64,000 bases of DNA, from NCBI RefSeq assembly GCF_900169365.1, contig NZ_FXZH01000019.1:21674-85673 (forward strand). Direction: 5' to 3'. Below, piece after piece: positions 24,088-31,202 of this stretch; position 1 is the first letter of the stretch; each line of letters starts with the position of its first letter. Below the pieces are notes generated by a model, which was not told where the DNA came from, did not search any database, and saw nothing but the letters and a program-made list of their open reading frames with translations. The DNA comes from Brevibacterium sp. 239c. Lineage in GTDB: Bacteria > Actinomycetota > Actinomycetes > Actinomycetales > Brevibacteriaceae. The translations under genes were made by a program, and so were the position numbers.

Positions 24088-24160
24088 TGCCGGGGGCAAG
24101 ATTTGAACTTGCACTGTATGGGTTTTGAGTCCGTTGCCTCTGCCTTTGGGCTACCCCGGC
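24088..24160 (-). tRNA. tRNA, apparent anticodon CAA (Leu-like, atypical)
   Basis: Perfect acceptor GCCGGGG/CCCCGGC, a D arm with GCC/GGC, and T arm GCAAG TTCAAAT CTTGC. The anticodon loop CTCAAAA gives CAA (Leu). However, the anticodon stem ACGGA/CCCAT has two mismatches and there is no long variable arm as in bacterial leucine tRNAs. It may be a degenerate gene or a phage-type short-arm tRNA. Confidence 0.65.
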
Positions 24161-24164
24161 GTTT

Positions 24165-24197
24165 GCCCGTTTGCTAATCGCCAGATCACAAACGGGC
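24165..24197 (-). repeat. Inverted repeat in 5' leader of tRNA cluster
   Basis: Perfect nine-base arms GCCCGTTTG and CAAACGGGC with a 15-base loop, four bases upstream of the first tRNA. It may serve in 5' processing. Confidence 0.5.
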
Positions 24198-24199
24198 AT

Positions 24200-24237
24200 T
24201 AAAATAACCCCTCAAGCTGTACCAGGGCTTAGGGGTT
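24200..24237 (-). terminator. Terminator upstream of tRNA cluster
   Basis: AACCCCT/AGGGGTT arms (24,206-24,212 and 24,231-24,237), followed on the minus strand by ATTTTAATGCCCG. It ends the transcript of the gene at 24,324. Confidence 0.6.
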
Positions 24238-24240
24238 TGG

Positions 24241-24290
24241 TGCGGTTCGAAGCAGTGAATTTACTTATCTAGGGTTTCTAGAAAACCGCA
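24241..24290. promoter_or_regulatory. Nested palindromes upstream of tRNA cluster
   Basis: Outer arms TGCGGTT (24,241-24,247) and AACCGCA (24,284-24,290) enclose GGGTTTCTAGAAAACC (24,272-24,287), a 14-of-16 palindrome. An operator or an RNA structure is possible; the role is unknown. Confidence 0.4.
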
Positions 24291-24323
24291 CGATCCGACT
24301 CTATCAGACGTACCCCAAAATAG

Positions 24324-24515
24324 TTAGCGTTTCCACGGCGGCAGCGTTCCACGGTGTTTGCCGCGATATTCTGCCGTCTCCAAATCGACAGAATGATATT
24401 CAATTCGACCATCACGTTTGCGTGTCCGAACTTCGTATTTTCGGCACCAGTTCCTAAGCGTCTGATCTGTTACCCCGTGAAACCGCATTGCCTTATCTTG
24501 CGTCATCCATTCCAC
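24324..24515 (-). CDS. Small helix-turn-helix protein
   Basis: A 63-residue protein that fits a MerR/HTH_17-type fold: WMTQDKAMRFHGVTDQTLRNWCRKYEV (helix-turn-helix) followed by an R..GRIEYHSVDLETAEYR wing. It overlaps the previous gene. It could be an excisionase-type factor or a late regulator; it is far from the integrase, so I prefer a regulator. Confidence 0.7.
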   Translation of the reverse strand: MEWMTQDKAMRFHGVTDQTLRNWCRKYEVRTRKRDGRIEYHSVDLETAEYRGKHRGTLPPWKR

Positions 24516-24682
24516 TTAGCCGACTCCCTTAGCAGTGTGCCGAGGTTCGACCAGAGCCGCCGCGCTTCACGTTCGCTCATGAAGTTCGTTCGCCCGTTCA
24601 GGGTTAGGCAGAACTCACCACGCGAATTGACCGTCGCATGGTCACCCGCGCCGAGGTCTGCAACCATCATCTTTTCAATCAT
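24503..24682 (-). CDS. Small prophage protein, unknown
   Basis: A 59-residue protein starting at 24,682, where its ATG overlaps the preceding stop (ATGA) and GGAAAACAA stands upstream. It reads MIEKMMVADLGAGDHATVNS and ends in helical EREARRLWSNLGTLLRES. No family recognised. Confidence 0.55.
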   Translation of the reverse strand: MIEKMMVADLGAGDHATVNSRGEFCLTLNGRTNFMSEREARRLWSNLGTLLRESAKWNG

Positions 24683-25275
24683 TTGTTTTCCTTCTCTCGT
24701 TTGAGTTGCTGCACGGCCACCTCTTCGGCGGTGTGGTGTAGTCCGCATGACTGGCACTTGAAACGCTCATCCGCCCCGTAGCGTTTCGGCAGATACCGAT
24801 ACAGGGTGAGGCGTTCGCATTCGCGGCAACGGGCGTTCAATCGCTCAGGCGGTTCATGCGCGGGGTAACGTTCCGTCAGTCTGTCCATGACTTTGACGAT
24901 TTCCCGGCTGATCTTGCGTTCCCACTCAATCGGCACCATGTGCGTTTGGTGTTCCAGGTATCGTGCGAGCTTGAGCGCGTGCCCGTGGGCATCTTCTGGG
25001 GTTGTTCCGGCAGGCAGTCCTACAGGCTCCCAGTCCCCCACGATTGGGACGCTGGGGTGTTTTGACCCGAGCAAGTCAGCGACGTTTTCAGCGTGCCGGT
25101 ACAGCAGCGAATAGATACTGTCACAGTCGGACATGACGTGAATGCTGAGCGGTGCTGAAGGCTTCTGTGCCGGTGCCGAGATTTCCGGCTTCTCGCCTTT
25201 CTCCGGCATGATCCGCCGCCGTAGCTCAGCGACCATCGACGGGGCTTGCTTGAGTGCTTCCGCGTAGTCCATCAT
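24679..25275 (-). CDS. Prophage protein with C-terminal zinc ribbon
   Basis: A 198-residue protein with a helical N-terminal two thirds and a C-terminal zinc ribbon: CRECERLTLYRYLPKR then CQSCGLHHTAEEV (residues about 150-185). Similar proteins are common in actinophage early regions but their role is not established. It overlaps both neighbours by four bases, showing an operon. Confidence 0.65.
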   Translation of the reverse strand: MMDYAEALKQAPSMVAELRRRIMPEKGEKPEISAPAQKPSAPLSIHVMSDCDSIYSLLYRHAENVADLLGSKHPSVPIVGDWEPVGLPAGTTPEDAHGHALKLARYLEHQTHMVPIEWERKISREIVKVMDRLTERYPAHEPPERLNARCRECERLTLYRYLPKRYGADERFKCQSCGLHHTAEEVAVQQLKREKENK

Positions 25276-25517
25276 TCGATCACCTGAAATTCGGCTTTGG
25301 TGGTCAGCTGCGTTGTTCCGTCGATCCCGAACACTTCGACCTCCACGAATAGGCCGCTCATGCGTGTGAGCGGTTCAGCGTTCAGAAATCTCATTACCTC
25401 TTCGCGCTCACACCAGAAGCGAACAGATGACAGAGTGCCCTCAATGCTGAGGTGTTGGTCTGTGATCCGTAGCTGTTTGCCGACGTGGGCGGCGGTCAGT
25501 TCGATAATCGGTGTCAT
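25272..25517 (-). CDS. Small prophage protein, unknown
   Basis: An 81-residue mostly beta protein. The start at 25,517 has GAAAGGGGCACC upstream; an in-frame ATG at 25,535 falls in the conserved ATG(C/T)CCGAAAGG leader. It is coupled to the zinc ribbon gene downstream. No family recognised. Confidence 0.55.
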   Translation of the reverse strand: MTPIIELTAAHVGKQLRITDQHLSIEGTLSSVRFWCEREEVMRFLNAEPLTRMSGLFVEVEVFGIDGTTQLTTKAEFQVIE

Positions 25518-25540
25518 GGTGCCCCTTTCGGACATAGAGA

Positions 25541-25572
25541 AGCCCCGGCCCTCACGATGGAAGGCCGGGGCT
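25541..25572 (-). terminator. Terminator after lipoprotein gene at 25,587
   Basis: Ten-base stem AGCCCCGGCC/GGCCGGGGCT followed by TCTCTATG on the minus strand. Confidence 0.65.
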
Positions 25573-25586
25573 GAATGGTGGTGTGG

Positions 25587-26144
25587 TTACTTCACGTCAT
25601 CAACGGACGTAGGGCCGAGCGGTTCAGCGTCAGACTGATTCGGCATCGGTGCATCGAACAACAGAACGTTAATTCCCATGCCTGCCGTGTACTCGACATA
25701 TGCGCCGCTTGTGGCGTCCTGCCCGTAGAACGTGTTGCAGTTGCCGTCGCCGTAATATGCGCCGTCATTGGCCGGGGCTTGCCTAACCACAGTGCTATCG
25801 TTCCCACCTTCCCGCCGCCCGTCCAGGCGATCCGGTGGGCTGATCTTAGCGCAATACGAGACCGGCAGACCCTTGAGAATGTAATAGCCGATCACATCAC
25901 CGCCCGTGTTCTGAAGATAGACGTATGAAAGCTTGCCCGGTTCGTTCCACGTATCGACCCAAAAGTTGATCGTTTCCCGTGTGGGAGAGTATTCGAGTTG
26001 CTTACCCGGCTGAGCTTTCATGACCTTTTCATATGCCTCATCCCGGCTCTTCTGGTCTGCGTTGTCTTCCGAGGGCGTGCATCCGGCGAGCGCGAGCATT
26101 GAAATGCCGAGACCGGCGAGCGTGGTTTTCATCCAACGTTGCAT
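25587..26144 (-). CDS. Second prophage lipoprotein
   Basis: A 185-residue lipoprotein: basic start MQRWMKTT, hydrophobic core LAGLGISMLALAGC with lipobox, so Cys22 is the probable acylation site. The mature domain is beta-rich with several Tyr and three Cys. Its start lies inside the end of the preceding membrane gene. Possibly a cell surface change in the lysogen; function unknown. Confidence 0.7.
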   Translation of the reverse strand: MQRWMKTTLAGLGISMLALAGCTPSEDNADQKSRDEAYEKVMKAQPGKQLEYSPTRETINFWVDTWNEPGKLSYVYLQNTGGDVIGYYILKGLPVSYCAKISPPDRLDGRREGGNDSTVVRQAPANDGAYYGDGNCNTFYGQDATSGAYVEYTAGMGINVLLFDAPMPNQSDAEPLGPTSVDDVK

Positions 26145-26548
26145 TTGATTGGCTCCTGACCGTCGATTTCAAAGGGAAGGTTTGACGCGCGGAATTGCCC
26201 CGCCGTGTAATCGCGCTGAGCAAGTGAGTTGTACTTGTTCACCGACTCGTCACGCTTGCCGCGTAGCGCGGTGATTGAGGCCGTGATCTGACCGGCGCGG
26301 GATTCACTCACCCCGCCGTCGTGCTCTTGCTCAAGGTTCGTGATCTGGTCTTGAGCGGTCTTGGCTGAGGTGCACAGATCGTAGAACCGCTCATATTGGG
26401 CGATCCGGTTTGAGCCTGATTGGGTTTGCTCCCGTGCCTCAACTTGCCCTGTAGGTTCAGCGAGCACGTAGCGAAGGCCGAGACCGCCGCCTATGAGCAC
26501 GCCGAGACCGACGATGACCGCGACCGTGATTTTTGTTATCCCGTTCAT
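26129..26548 (-). CDS. Membrane-anchored prophage protein
   Basis: A 139-residue protein with one N-terminal membrane segment (ITVAVIVGLGVLIGGGLGLR) and a helical extracytoplasmic part (TAQDQITNLEQEHDGG). Its end overlaps the lipoprotein start by 16 bases, so the two may form a membrane-lipoprotein pair. Role unknown. Confidence 0.65.
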   Translation of the reverse strand: MNGITKITVAVIVGLGVLIGGGLGLRYVLAEPTGQVEAREQTQSGSNRIAQYERFYDLCTSAKTAQDQITNLEQEHDGGVSESRAGQITASITALRGKRDESVNKYNSLAQRDYTAGQFRASNLPFEIDGQEPIKCNVG

Positions 26549-26694
26549 GGTGTCCTTCCTGCCCGTTTCCGGGCATTAAAAAAGACCCGGTGAAGGGTCT
26601 TGAGTCTTGCTGTTGGTATCGCTTGTATGAACCGTATGACTAGCGCGGCGAGGTGGGCAGGCCACAGCCACAGAAGGCGTTCAATCCGTCTCAT
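26545..26694 (-). CDS. Possible 49-residue membrane peptide
   Basis: An open frame MRRIERLLWLWPAHLAALVI... with one hydrophobic segment and a basic end, overlapping the next gene as ATGA. A terminator hairpin lies inside it (26,577-26,601), and it uses several codons rare in this genome (ATA, AGA), so it may not be a real gene. Confidence 0.3.
   Translation of the reverse strand: MRRIERLLWLWPAHLAALVIRFIQAIPTARLKTLHRVFFNARKRAGRTP
26577..26601 (-). terminator. Terminator with T run
   Basis: AAGACCC/GGGTCTT stem followed by TTTTTT and then ATGCCCGG on the minus strand. Confidence 0.75.
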
Positions 26695-26830
26695 GTGGGA
26701 ACTCGAATCTCACGTAAACCATGTTCCCGTGACGTTCTGACACCATCCGCATTCCGGCCCTGTATAGCCGTCGCATGAGCGCAGAGGTGCGTTTCTGTTC
26801 GCGCCTGACGGGTTTAGGTGTGCAAGCCAT
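26681..26830 (-). CDS. Small basic prophage protein
   Basis: A 49-residue basic protein (MACTPKPVRREQKRTSALMR then RAGMRMVSERHGNMVYVRFE). It overlaps the end of the zinc protein gene by 17 bases. Coding is supported by tight packing in the operon and a continuous frame; no family recognised. Confidence 0.5.
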   Translation of the reverse strand: MACTPKPVRREQKRTSALMRRLYRAGMRMVSERHGNMVYVRFEFPHETD

Positions 26831-27137
26831 AGTGTGCCCTTTCGTGTGGTGGCAGGTGGTGTTGCCAGGGTTTGCCGTAGTCGATCCCGTGAGGATTGAG
26901 ACGGCTCTTCATAGTTCGAATATCGTTTGCCGTGATAGCGCGCCCGAACGTCTGCCGTGCCTGTACCGCGATCACCGCGAACGCGCGACGGCAGGCGGGG
27001 CACATTTGTGTTTCGCCAAACTTGGCATCAGCCCCGCATAGGTCACAGACCATTTGGATGACGGGCCGAGCCTCAAAGCCATACGATCCGCCCCGGCCCC
27101 TCACCGGGAAATACCGCCAATCGAATTTCACGCCCAT
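26814..27137 (-). CDS. Small zinc-binding prophage protein
   Basis: A 107-residue protein with CDLCGADAKFGETQMCPACRRA (two CxxC pairs, about residues 31-50), a zinc knuckle, then a helical region. Such proteins are frequent in early regions of actinophages; function unknown. Confidence 0.65.
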   Translation of the reverse strand: MGVKFDWRYFPVRGRGGSYGFEARPVIQMVCDLCGADAKFGETQMCPACRRAFAVIAVQARQTFGRAITANDIRTMKSRLNPHGIDYGKPWQHHLPPHERAHYGLHT

Positions 27138-27150
27138 TGCTCAGCCCCAC

Positions 27151-27354
27151 TCATTCGGCGTTCACCCACGCCACGACAGTCCGCAAAAGGTGGTCATAGT
27201 CCCCGCTAGTCGCCTCATTGAAGAACTCATCCCGTTCCGCTTGGCTCACCCCGGCTTTGTTGAGTGCGCGGGTGACGCGGCCAAGGATTGCGAACGCGTT
27301 TCCGTCCTGACCGACCAGGGGCACGGATACGTCAGGGTATTTGGGCTTATCCAT
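27151..27354 (-). CDS. Small prophage protein, unknown
   Basis: A 67-residue acidic helical protein (VPLVGQDGNAFAILGRVTRALNKAGV...). Similar short proteins of unknown role are common in actinophages. Its start overlaps the preceding stop (TGATG). Confidence 0.65.
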   Translation of the reverse strand: MDKPKYPDVSVPLVGQDGNAFAILGRVTRALNKAGVSQAERDEFFNEATSGDYDHLLRTVVAWVNAE

Positions 27355-27902
27355 CAGGCGATCACCTCCAAGATTTCTGTGTTGTCTTTGACCATTGCCG
27401 CGTCAGCGTGAACGTTCTGACCGCGCCACATTCCATCTTTGCCAAGGGTGATCTTCTGCACGCCGTGGTTTCTCACGCGCACCTTCACGACAGACCCCGG
27501 CGCGGTAGGTAGTACGGGCTTCGGACGGTCCAGAAGATAGAATTTCTCACCCGCGTTGAACTGATAGCCGCCGTCACCGTCAGCCGTGGCGACGTACTCA
27601 ATCGTCTTGTAATCCCGTTCCCCCGGCAGGGGTGTTGAGTGGTCCACAAGACGAATCAGGTCACCCTTGCGAATTGCGCTCTGTGCGATCCGTTCGGCCT
27701 TCTTCACGGCCCTCAGATCGAAGAAATCAATCAGGTGGTTTTTCGCACGCTTCCCGGCGAAGGTCTGCCCGAAATAGCCGTCTTGCTCCTTGGCACACTC
27801 AAGCTCAATGCTCATGCGATCACTACTCCATTCGTAACCGCCTATGAGCGCATTTCCATACATGGATACCGAACCGTCATCACCAACAATTGCAACCTTC
27901 AT
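27354..27902 (-). CDS. Prophage protein, unknown
   Basis: A 182-residue beta-rich protein. It has two regions: residues 1-85 with WSSDRMSIELECAKEQDGYFGQT, and 85-182 with repeated short strands such as GDLIRLVDHST and KITLGKDGMWRGQNV. No recognised family. It sits 13 bp after thyX in the same operon. Confidence 0.6.
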   Translation of the reverse strand: MKVAIVGDDGSVSMYGNALIGGYEWSSDRMSIELECAKEQDGYFGQTFAGKRAKNHLIDFFDLRAVKKAERIAQSAIRKGDLIRLVDHSTPLPGERDYKTIEYVATADGDGGYQFNAGEKFYLLDRPKPVLPTAPGSVVKVRVRNHGVQKITLGKDGMWRGQNVHADAAMVKDNTEILEVIA

Positions 27903-27915
27903 TTTTTTGCCTCTC

Positions 27916-28578
27916 TCAGTTCTTGAAATCGTGGAATGCTTTGTGAGCTACAGGCCAAAGCTCAGCGATCAGCGCGTCTACCTGCTGCGCGGCCTGCCGA
28001 ATCTCAAGCAGCGCGTTTGGTGCGTCTCTGAGCGTCAGGAACTTGAACCAATTGCCGAGGTTCGCCGTCGCCCAAAACTGCGTGTAGGTGGACACCGGCA
28101 AGACGTTGCGAGCAACCTCATTCGCCACACCTTCAGAGAGCATTTTCTGATACGCCGCCCACGCGTCATGAGCAATGTCGCGGTGCCGATAATCAGTGAT
28201 GACTTCCTGCCTGATCGTGCCCGGTTCGCGGTGATAGTCCAGAGCCTTACCCGACTGCACCAGTGGCCGATCCTCACCCGGCAGATAGAACCGGGGCTGA
28301 AGTTGCGTGTACCGTGCCGAAATCTCCGAATAGGACTGCGTGCGGTGCCTCATCCACTCACGGGCCACGAATATCGGAACATCGACCGAGACCGTCATAA
28401 CCGAATGTTCAAACGGGCTGGTGTGCCCCTCACGCATGAGCGCACGCACAAGGCCGTTGATCTTGTCAGACTTGTTTTCCAAGCCCTTCGTGGACACCCG
28501 CGCCGCCTCAGCAATCCGTGCGTCATCCCCCATCGTGTCAATGAGCTTCACTGTGATTTTGTCGGTGAACTCAACCAC
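27916..28578 (-). CDS. thyX: Flavin-dependent thymidylate synthase ThyX
   Basis: A 220-residue ThyX that makes dTMP from dUMP using FAD and methylenetetrahydrofolate. The signature RHRTQSYSEISARY (about residues 77-90) fits RHRxxSx(N)xxSxRY with Ser in place of the usual Asn. The GTG at 28,578 is chosen: GGGGG stands five bases before it and it overlaps the upstream stop; a longer frame to 28,659 would run through the neighbour. It boosts thymidine supply for phage replication, next to a MazG-like enzyme. Confidence 0.93.
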   Translation of the reverse strand: MVEFTDKITVKLIDTMGDDARIAEAARVSTKGLENKSDKINGLVRALMREGHTSPFEHSVMTVSVDVPIFVAREWMRHRTQSYSEISARYTQLQPRFYLPGEDRPLVQSGKALDYHREPGTIRQEVITDYRHRDIAHDAWAAYQKMLSEGVANEVARNVLPVSTYTQFWATANLGNWFKFLTLRDAPNALLEIRQAAQQVDALIAELWPVAHKAFHDFKN

Positions 28579-29017
28579 GGGCACCCCCAAACATTGCCGC
28601 CTTGATTTCAGGTTCGGGCGGGGTCCACCCGGCAGGCTTCTGAATCTTCCCGTGCTCATCCTTAACGACCTTGCCGTCTACCAGCTTGCGCATGTTCGCG
28701 TCATGAACAATGTCTAGAACGTTGTCCAAGTCGATCCCATACGTCGCCGCCGTGCCGTAGATGACATAAACCATGTCCGCGAGCGCGTCAGCCATGCTCA
28801 CAAGCGCGGCCTGTTGTGTGGTGGTCTGGTCGGTGCCGAGGTTCAACTTCGCCTGATAGCAATCCGATTTGGCTTCCTTGTATTCGTTGACCTCTGACAG
28901 CAGCATGTTCATGCGAAGCCATGCCGCAGGACTGTCTGGGACCGTGGGCGTTAGTGGCGCGTCCTGGTCTCCGGCGAGCATGAACTGTTCGACTTTTTCT
29001 TGATAACCCAATTCCAA
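28571..29017 (-). CDS. MazG-like nucleotide pyrophosphohydrolase
   Basis: A 148-residue all-helical enzyme. The metal-binding pattern is LLSEVNEYKEA (about 40-50) and ADALADMVYV (about 76-85), the ExxE/ExxD core of the MazG/HisE superfamily. The KPAGWTPPEPE end is common in phage members. It probably hydrolyses (d)NTPs, or ppGpp-like alarmones, during infection. Confidence 0.85.
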   Translation of the reverse strand: MELGYQEKVEQFMLAGDQDAPLTPTVPDSPAAWLRMNMLLSEVNEYKEAKSDCYQAKLNLGTDQTTTQQAALVSMADALADMVYVIYGTAATYGIDLDNVLDIVHDANMRKLVDGKVVKDEHGKIQKPAGWTPPEPEIKAAMFGGARG

Positions 29018-29050
29018 ACCTCTCTAAAAGCCCGTTTAAGGCGATAACAA

Positions 29051-29097
29051 AGCCCCGAACCGATAGATGCACGGTTCGGGGCTATAAACGCCGCCTT
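29051..29097 (-). terminator. Two consecutive hairpins between ssb and MazG-like gene
   Basis: AGCCCCGAACCG/CGGTTCGGGGCT (29,051-29,083) followed by TTGTTAT, preceded on the minus strand by a second stem around 29,086-29,103 (AACGCCG/CGGCGTT). Both lie in a 136-bp gap. Confidence 0.65.
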
Positions 29098-29153
29098 GAC
29101 GGCGTTCTGTTTGATTCAGGCTAGAACGTGGACGGTTCTACACCTGCACTTCG

Positions 29154-29669
29154 TCAGAACGGCGGTTCATCCCGCATCTGAGGGTTTGAACTCGCCCACG
29201 GATCATTACCGGGATTGTTACCCCAGCCGCCGCCCTGTGGCTGGTGTTCATTCACCGGCTGACCGCCACCCTGATAGCTGCCCTGAGCCTGTCCGCCCTG
29301 ATTCTGATTCCTGCGAGGAACCACGCGAGCAAGATCAACGACCAGTTGAGTCTTTGAACGCTTCTCGCCCGTGTTCTTGTCTTCCCACTGTTGAGTCTCA
29401 AGTGCCCCCACCAGTCGAACCGACGAACCGCGCCCCGCCTGTTCCGCGATCATCTCGCCAAGCTGACCAAACGCCACACACGGCAGAAACAGCGTTCGAT
29501 CATTCACCGTGTAGCCGCGCTCATCCTTCACCGGCTGACCGTTTTCAAACTTCGGCTTGTTCGCCGCGACATTGAACGAACACACACCCGCACCATTCGG
29601 GGTGAACCGCATTTCAGGGTCACCAGTCAGCGTGAAAAAGTTGTCAATATTTGGCAGTGCCATAGTCAT
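29154..29669 (-). CDS. ssb: Single-stranded DNA-binding protein
   Basis: A 171-residue SSB. The OB fold covers residues about 5-115 (FTLTGDPEMRF, RTLFLPCVAFGQLGEMIAEQ, GSSVRLVGALETQQWED). A Gly/Gln-rich linker leads to an acidic tip ending DEPPF, the usual partner-binding tail. It protects replication and recombination intermediates together with ERF and YqaJ. Confidence 0.93.
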   Translation of the reverse strand: MTMALPNIDNFFTLTGDPEMRFTPNGAGVCSFNVAANKPKFENGQPVKDERGYTVNDRTLFLPCVAFGQLGEMIAEQAGRGSSVRLVGALETQQWEDKNTGEKRSKTQLVVDLARVVPRRNQNQGGQAQGSYQGGGQPVNEHQPQGGGWGNNPGNDPWASSNPQMRDEPPF

Positions 29670-29705
29670 CTCTCCAATCGTTCGCCCGATTTTCGGGCAT
29701 AAGAA

Positions 29706-29731
29706 AGCCCCCTGCCGACTAGCAAGGGGTT
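29706..29731 (-). terminator. Terminator upstream of ssb
   Basis: CCCCTTGC/GCAGGGGG stem followed by CTTTCTTATGCCCG on the minus strand. Confidence 0.6.
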
Positions 29732-29745
29732 ACGTCTGTGAGCCG

Positions 29746-29943
29746 TCAGGCCCGTTCGATAAGGTGCGCCGGTCTCAATGGATTCGTGGACTCTCGATAG
29801 TGCTTGACCATTGCTGCATAAGCTTTCGCATAGGGCACACCATCAAGGCATTCCTTCCAAGCCCTCACATCATCGGCATTAACCGCCACGCCCTCAATGC
29901 CCTGCCGAAATCTCAGCAAGGCGATAACCTCTATCGCTTCCAA
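29746..29943 (-). CDS. Small protein of the replication operon
   Basis: A 65-residue helical protein (IEVIALLRFRQGIEGVAVNA then DDVRAWKECLDGVPYAKAYA). It lies one base after the next gene and could be a small partner of the replication proteins. No family recognised. Confidence 0.6.
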   Translation of the reverse strand: MEAIEVIALLRFRQGIEGVAVNADDVRAWKECLDGVPYAKAYAAMVKHYRESTNPLRPAHLIERA

Positions 29944-29944
29944 C

Positions 29945-30331
29945 TCATCCCCCGGTTGATTCCCTCACGCGTCTTGCGTGCTCATGCAGCAAATCCTCAG
30001 TAGACAAGTAGATGCCCTGAGCCTTCGCCTCTTGCACGATCTGCCTGAACTGAAACCGCAACTGCCGATAATTCGACGGGCGAGGCACCGCGTCAGTCAC
30101 GTTCCCCGACTCAACAGCGCGCGTCTCATTCCGTTTCGCATAAGCACGCTTCGCCCCGTCGATCACATCACCGGCCTTCATGTTCCGGTCACGGTGCTGA
30201 GAGTGATAATCAACTATCCCGGCCTCATAGTCAGCCGACGAGAACTGAGGATATTTCGACATTGCCATTGCCAGAACTCGAATCTCGAACTCATCCGACT
30301 GCCGACGCTCAGCCGAGACGAGAATTCTCAT
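29945..30331 (-). CDS. Replication-associated protein, unknown
   Basis: A 128-residue helical, charged protein. The start at 30,331 gives an ATGA overlap with the initiator-like gene; a longer frame to 30,367 would overlap it further. Position directly after the initiator suggests a helicase loader or primosome helper (inference). Confidence 0.55.
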   Translation of the reverse strand: MRILVSAERRQSDEFEIRVLAMAMSKYPQFSSADYEAGIVDYHSQHRDRNMKAGDVIDGAKRAYAKRNETRAVESGNVTDAVPRPSNYRQLRFQFRQIVQEAKAQGIYLSTEDLLHEHARRVRESTGG

Positions 30332-31182
30332 TGCGTGATTTGCCTGTTCAATGAATCGCCGTTCCAAATTTCACCCCCTGCCGTTGACTCAGCAATCTGC
30401 ATGAACAGATCGTTGTTCGCCTGAATGCGCTGCTGATCGAACGTCGCCGGTCCTGAACCGCGCTGAGGGCGTTGCATCTGAGCCTCAAGCGTTTCGAACT
30501 TGTCACGCAGCTTCGAAAACGATCTGATATTCGTTCGCCAGAACTCATCAGCCAAAGCCCACACTGCAACCTCTCTAGCGCGCTCTGTGCTGATCCCGTC
30601 ACGGCCCAACAACAGCCGAGCGGCATCACGGTTCGCCTTCGTATCAGAAGGCTTCTTGAAGCCGTTCTGGGTCACTTGAGCGTTGAACCACTCGATCAGT
30701 TCGGCGGCGTCAGGGTGAGCTTCAGCGAAACCCGACGATGTATTAATAGGTCGGGTCGGGTCGGGTCGGGTCGGGGCATCCCAATCGCATTCGTTTGCCA
30801 TAGGTTTGCCATGCGATTTGCCATGCGGTTTGCTATCCGATTTGCTACCCCATCTAGCCGCCGCACCCTTCTGACCTGCAAGGGAACGTTTTTTACGCTT
30901 CGCCTTCTCAGTTTCCGCGTCAGGCTGGAATTCTGACCAGTCATGAAACTGAAAACCGCCGTCTACTTCATCCCATAGCCCTGCCATGACCAGCGCATCG
31001 GCACCGCATTCTTTTGCCATGCCATTTGCCATAGCATTTGCCATATGAATTGGCACGAAACCATCAGTCAGTTGAGCGGCGGACCATGACCCGGCACGAA
31101 CCCAAAGCCCCATAGCCTCATTGCCTGCCGCGACGATTTTGGCATTGAACGCTAGTTGGTCATCGACTTTGAACCAAGCCAC
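30328..31182 (-). CDS. Replication initiator-like protein with origin repeats
   Basis: A 284-residue protein. Residues 1-100 resemble the winged-helix N-domain of phage replisome organisers (MAWFKVDDQLAFNAKI, GLWVRAGSWSAAQL, HDWSEFQP). A basic segment (KAKRKKRSLAGQKGAAARWG) is followed by a low-complexity HGK/DPTRP linker and a helical C-terminal domain (DAARLLLGRDGISTERAREV). The DNA of the linker and of residues about 46-56 carries 12-bp iterons, so the origin probably lies inside the gene, as in lambda O. Confidence 0.75.
   Translation of the reverse strand: MAWFKVDDQLAFNAKIVAAGNEAMGLWVRAGSWSAAQLTDGFVPIHMANAMANGMAKECGADALVMAGLWDEVDGGFQFHDWSEFQPDAETEKAKRKKRSLAGQKGAAARWGSKSDSKPHGKSHGKPMANECDWDAPTRPDPTRPINTSSGFAEAHPDAAELIEWFNAQVTQNGFKKPSDTKANRDAARLLLGRDGISTERAREVAVWALADEFWRTNIRSFSKLRDKFETLEAQMQRPQRGSGPATFDQQRIQANNDLFMQIAESTAGGEIWNGDSLNRQITQ
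30751..30775 (+). repeat. Five tandem TCGGG pentamers
   Basis: Five perfect copies of TCGGG in the initiator-like gene, coding the Arg-Pro-Asp-Pro-Thr linker. A slippage-prone microsatellite; expansions by 15 bp would keep the frame. Confidence 0.85.
30794..30848 (+). repeat. Iteron cluster A, candidate replication origin
   Basis: Five TTTGC(C/T)A(T/C) units starting at 30,794, 30,805, 30,817, 30,829 and 30,841, spaced 11, 12, 12 and 12 bp. They read as His-Gly-Lys or Met-Ala-Asn on the minus strand. Confidence 0.7.
31013..31044 (+). repeat. Iteron cluster B, candidate replication origin
   Basis: Three perfect TTTGCCAT units at 31,013, 31,025 and 31,037, each 12 bp apart, 165 bp from cluster A. 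Read as Met-Ala-Asn/Lys in the initiator-like protein. Confidence 0.7.
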
Positions 31183-31202
31183 GGCACAACCACCTCTCTC
31201 TT

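Noticed and set aside
26710..27003. 97-codon minus-strand frame
   Set aside because: It overlaps the zinc-binding gene at 26,814-27,137 in another frame and has no motif; the 49-residue frame at 26,681-26,830 fits the operon better.
30751..30775. TCGGG pentamers as part of the origin
   Set aside because: They encode a simple Pro/Arg/Asp linker and differ in length and sequence from the iterons; a microsatellite is simpler.
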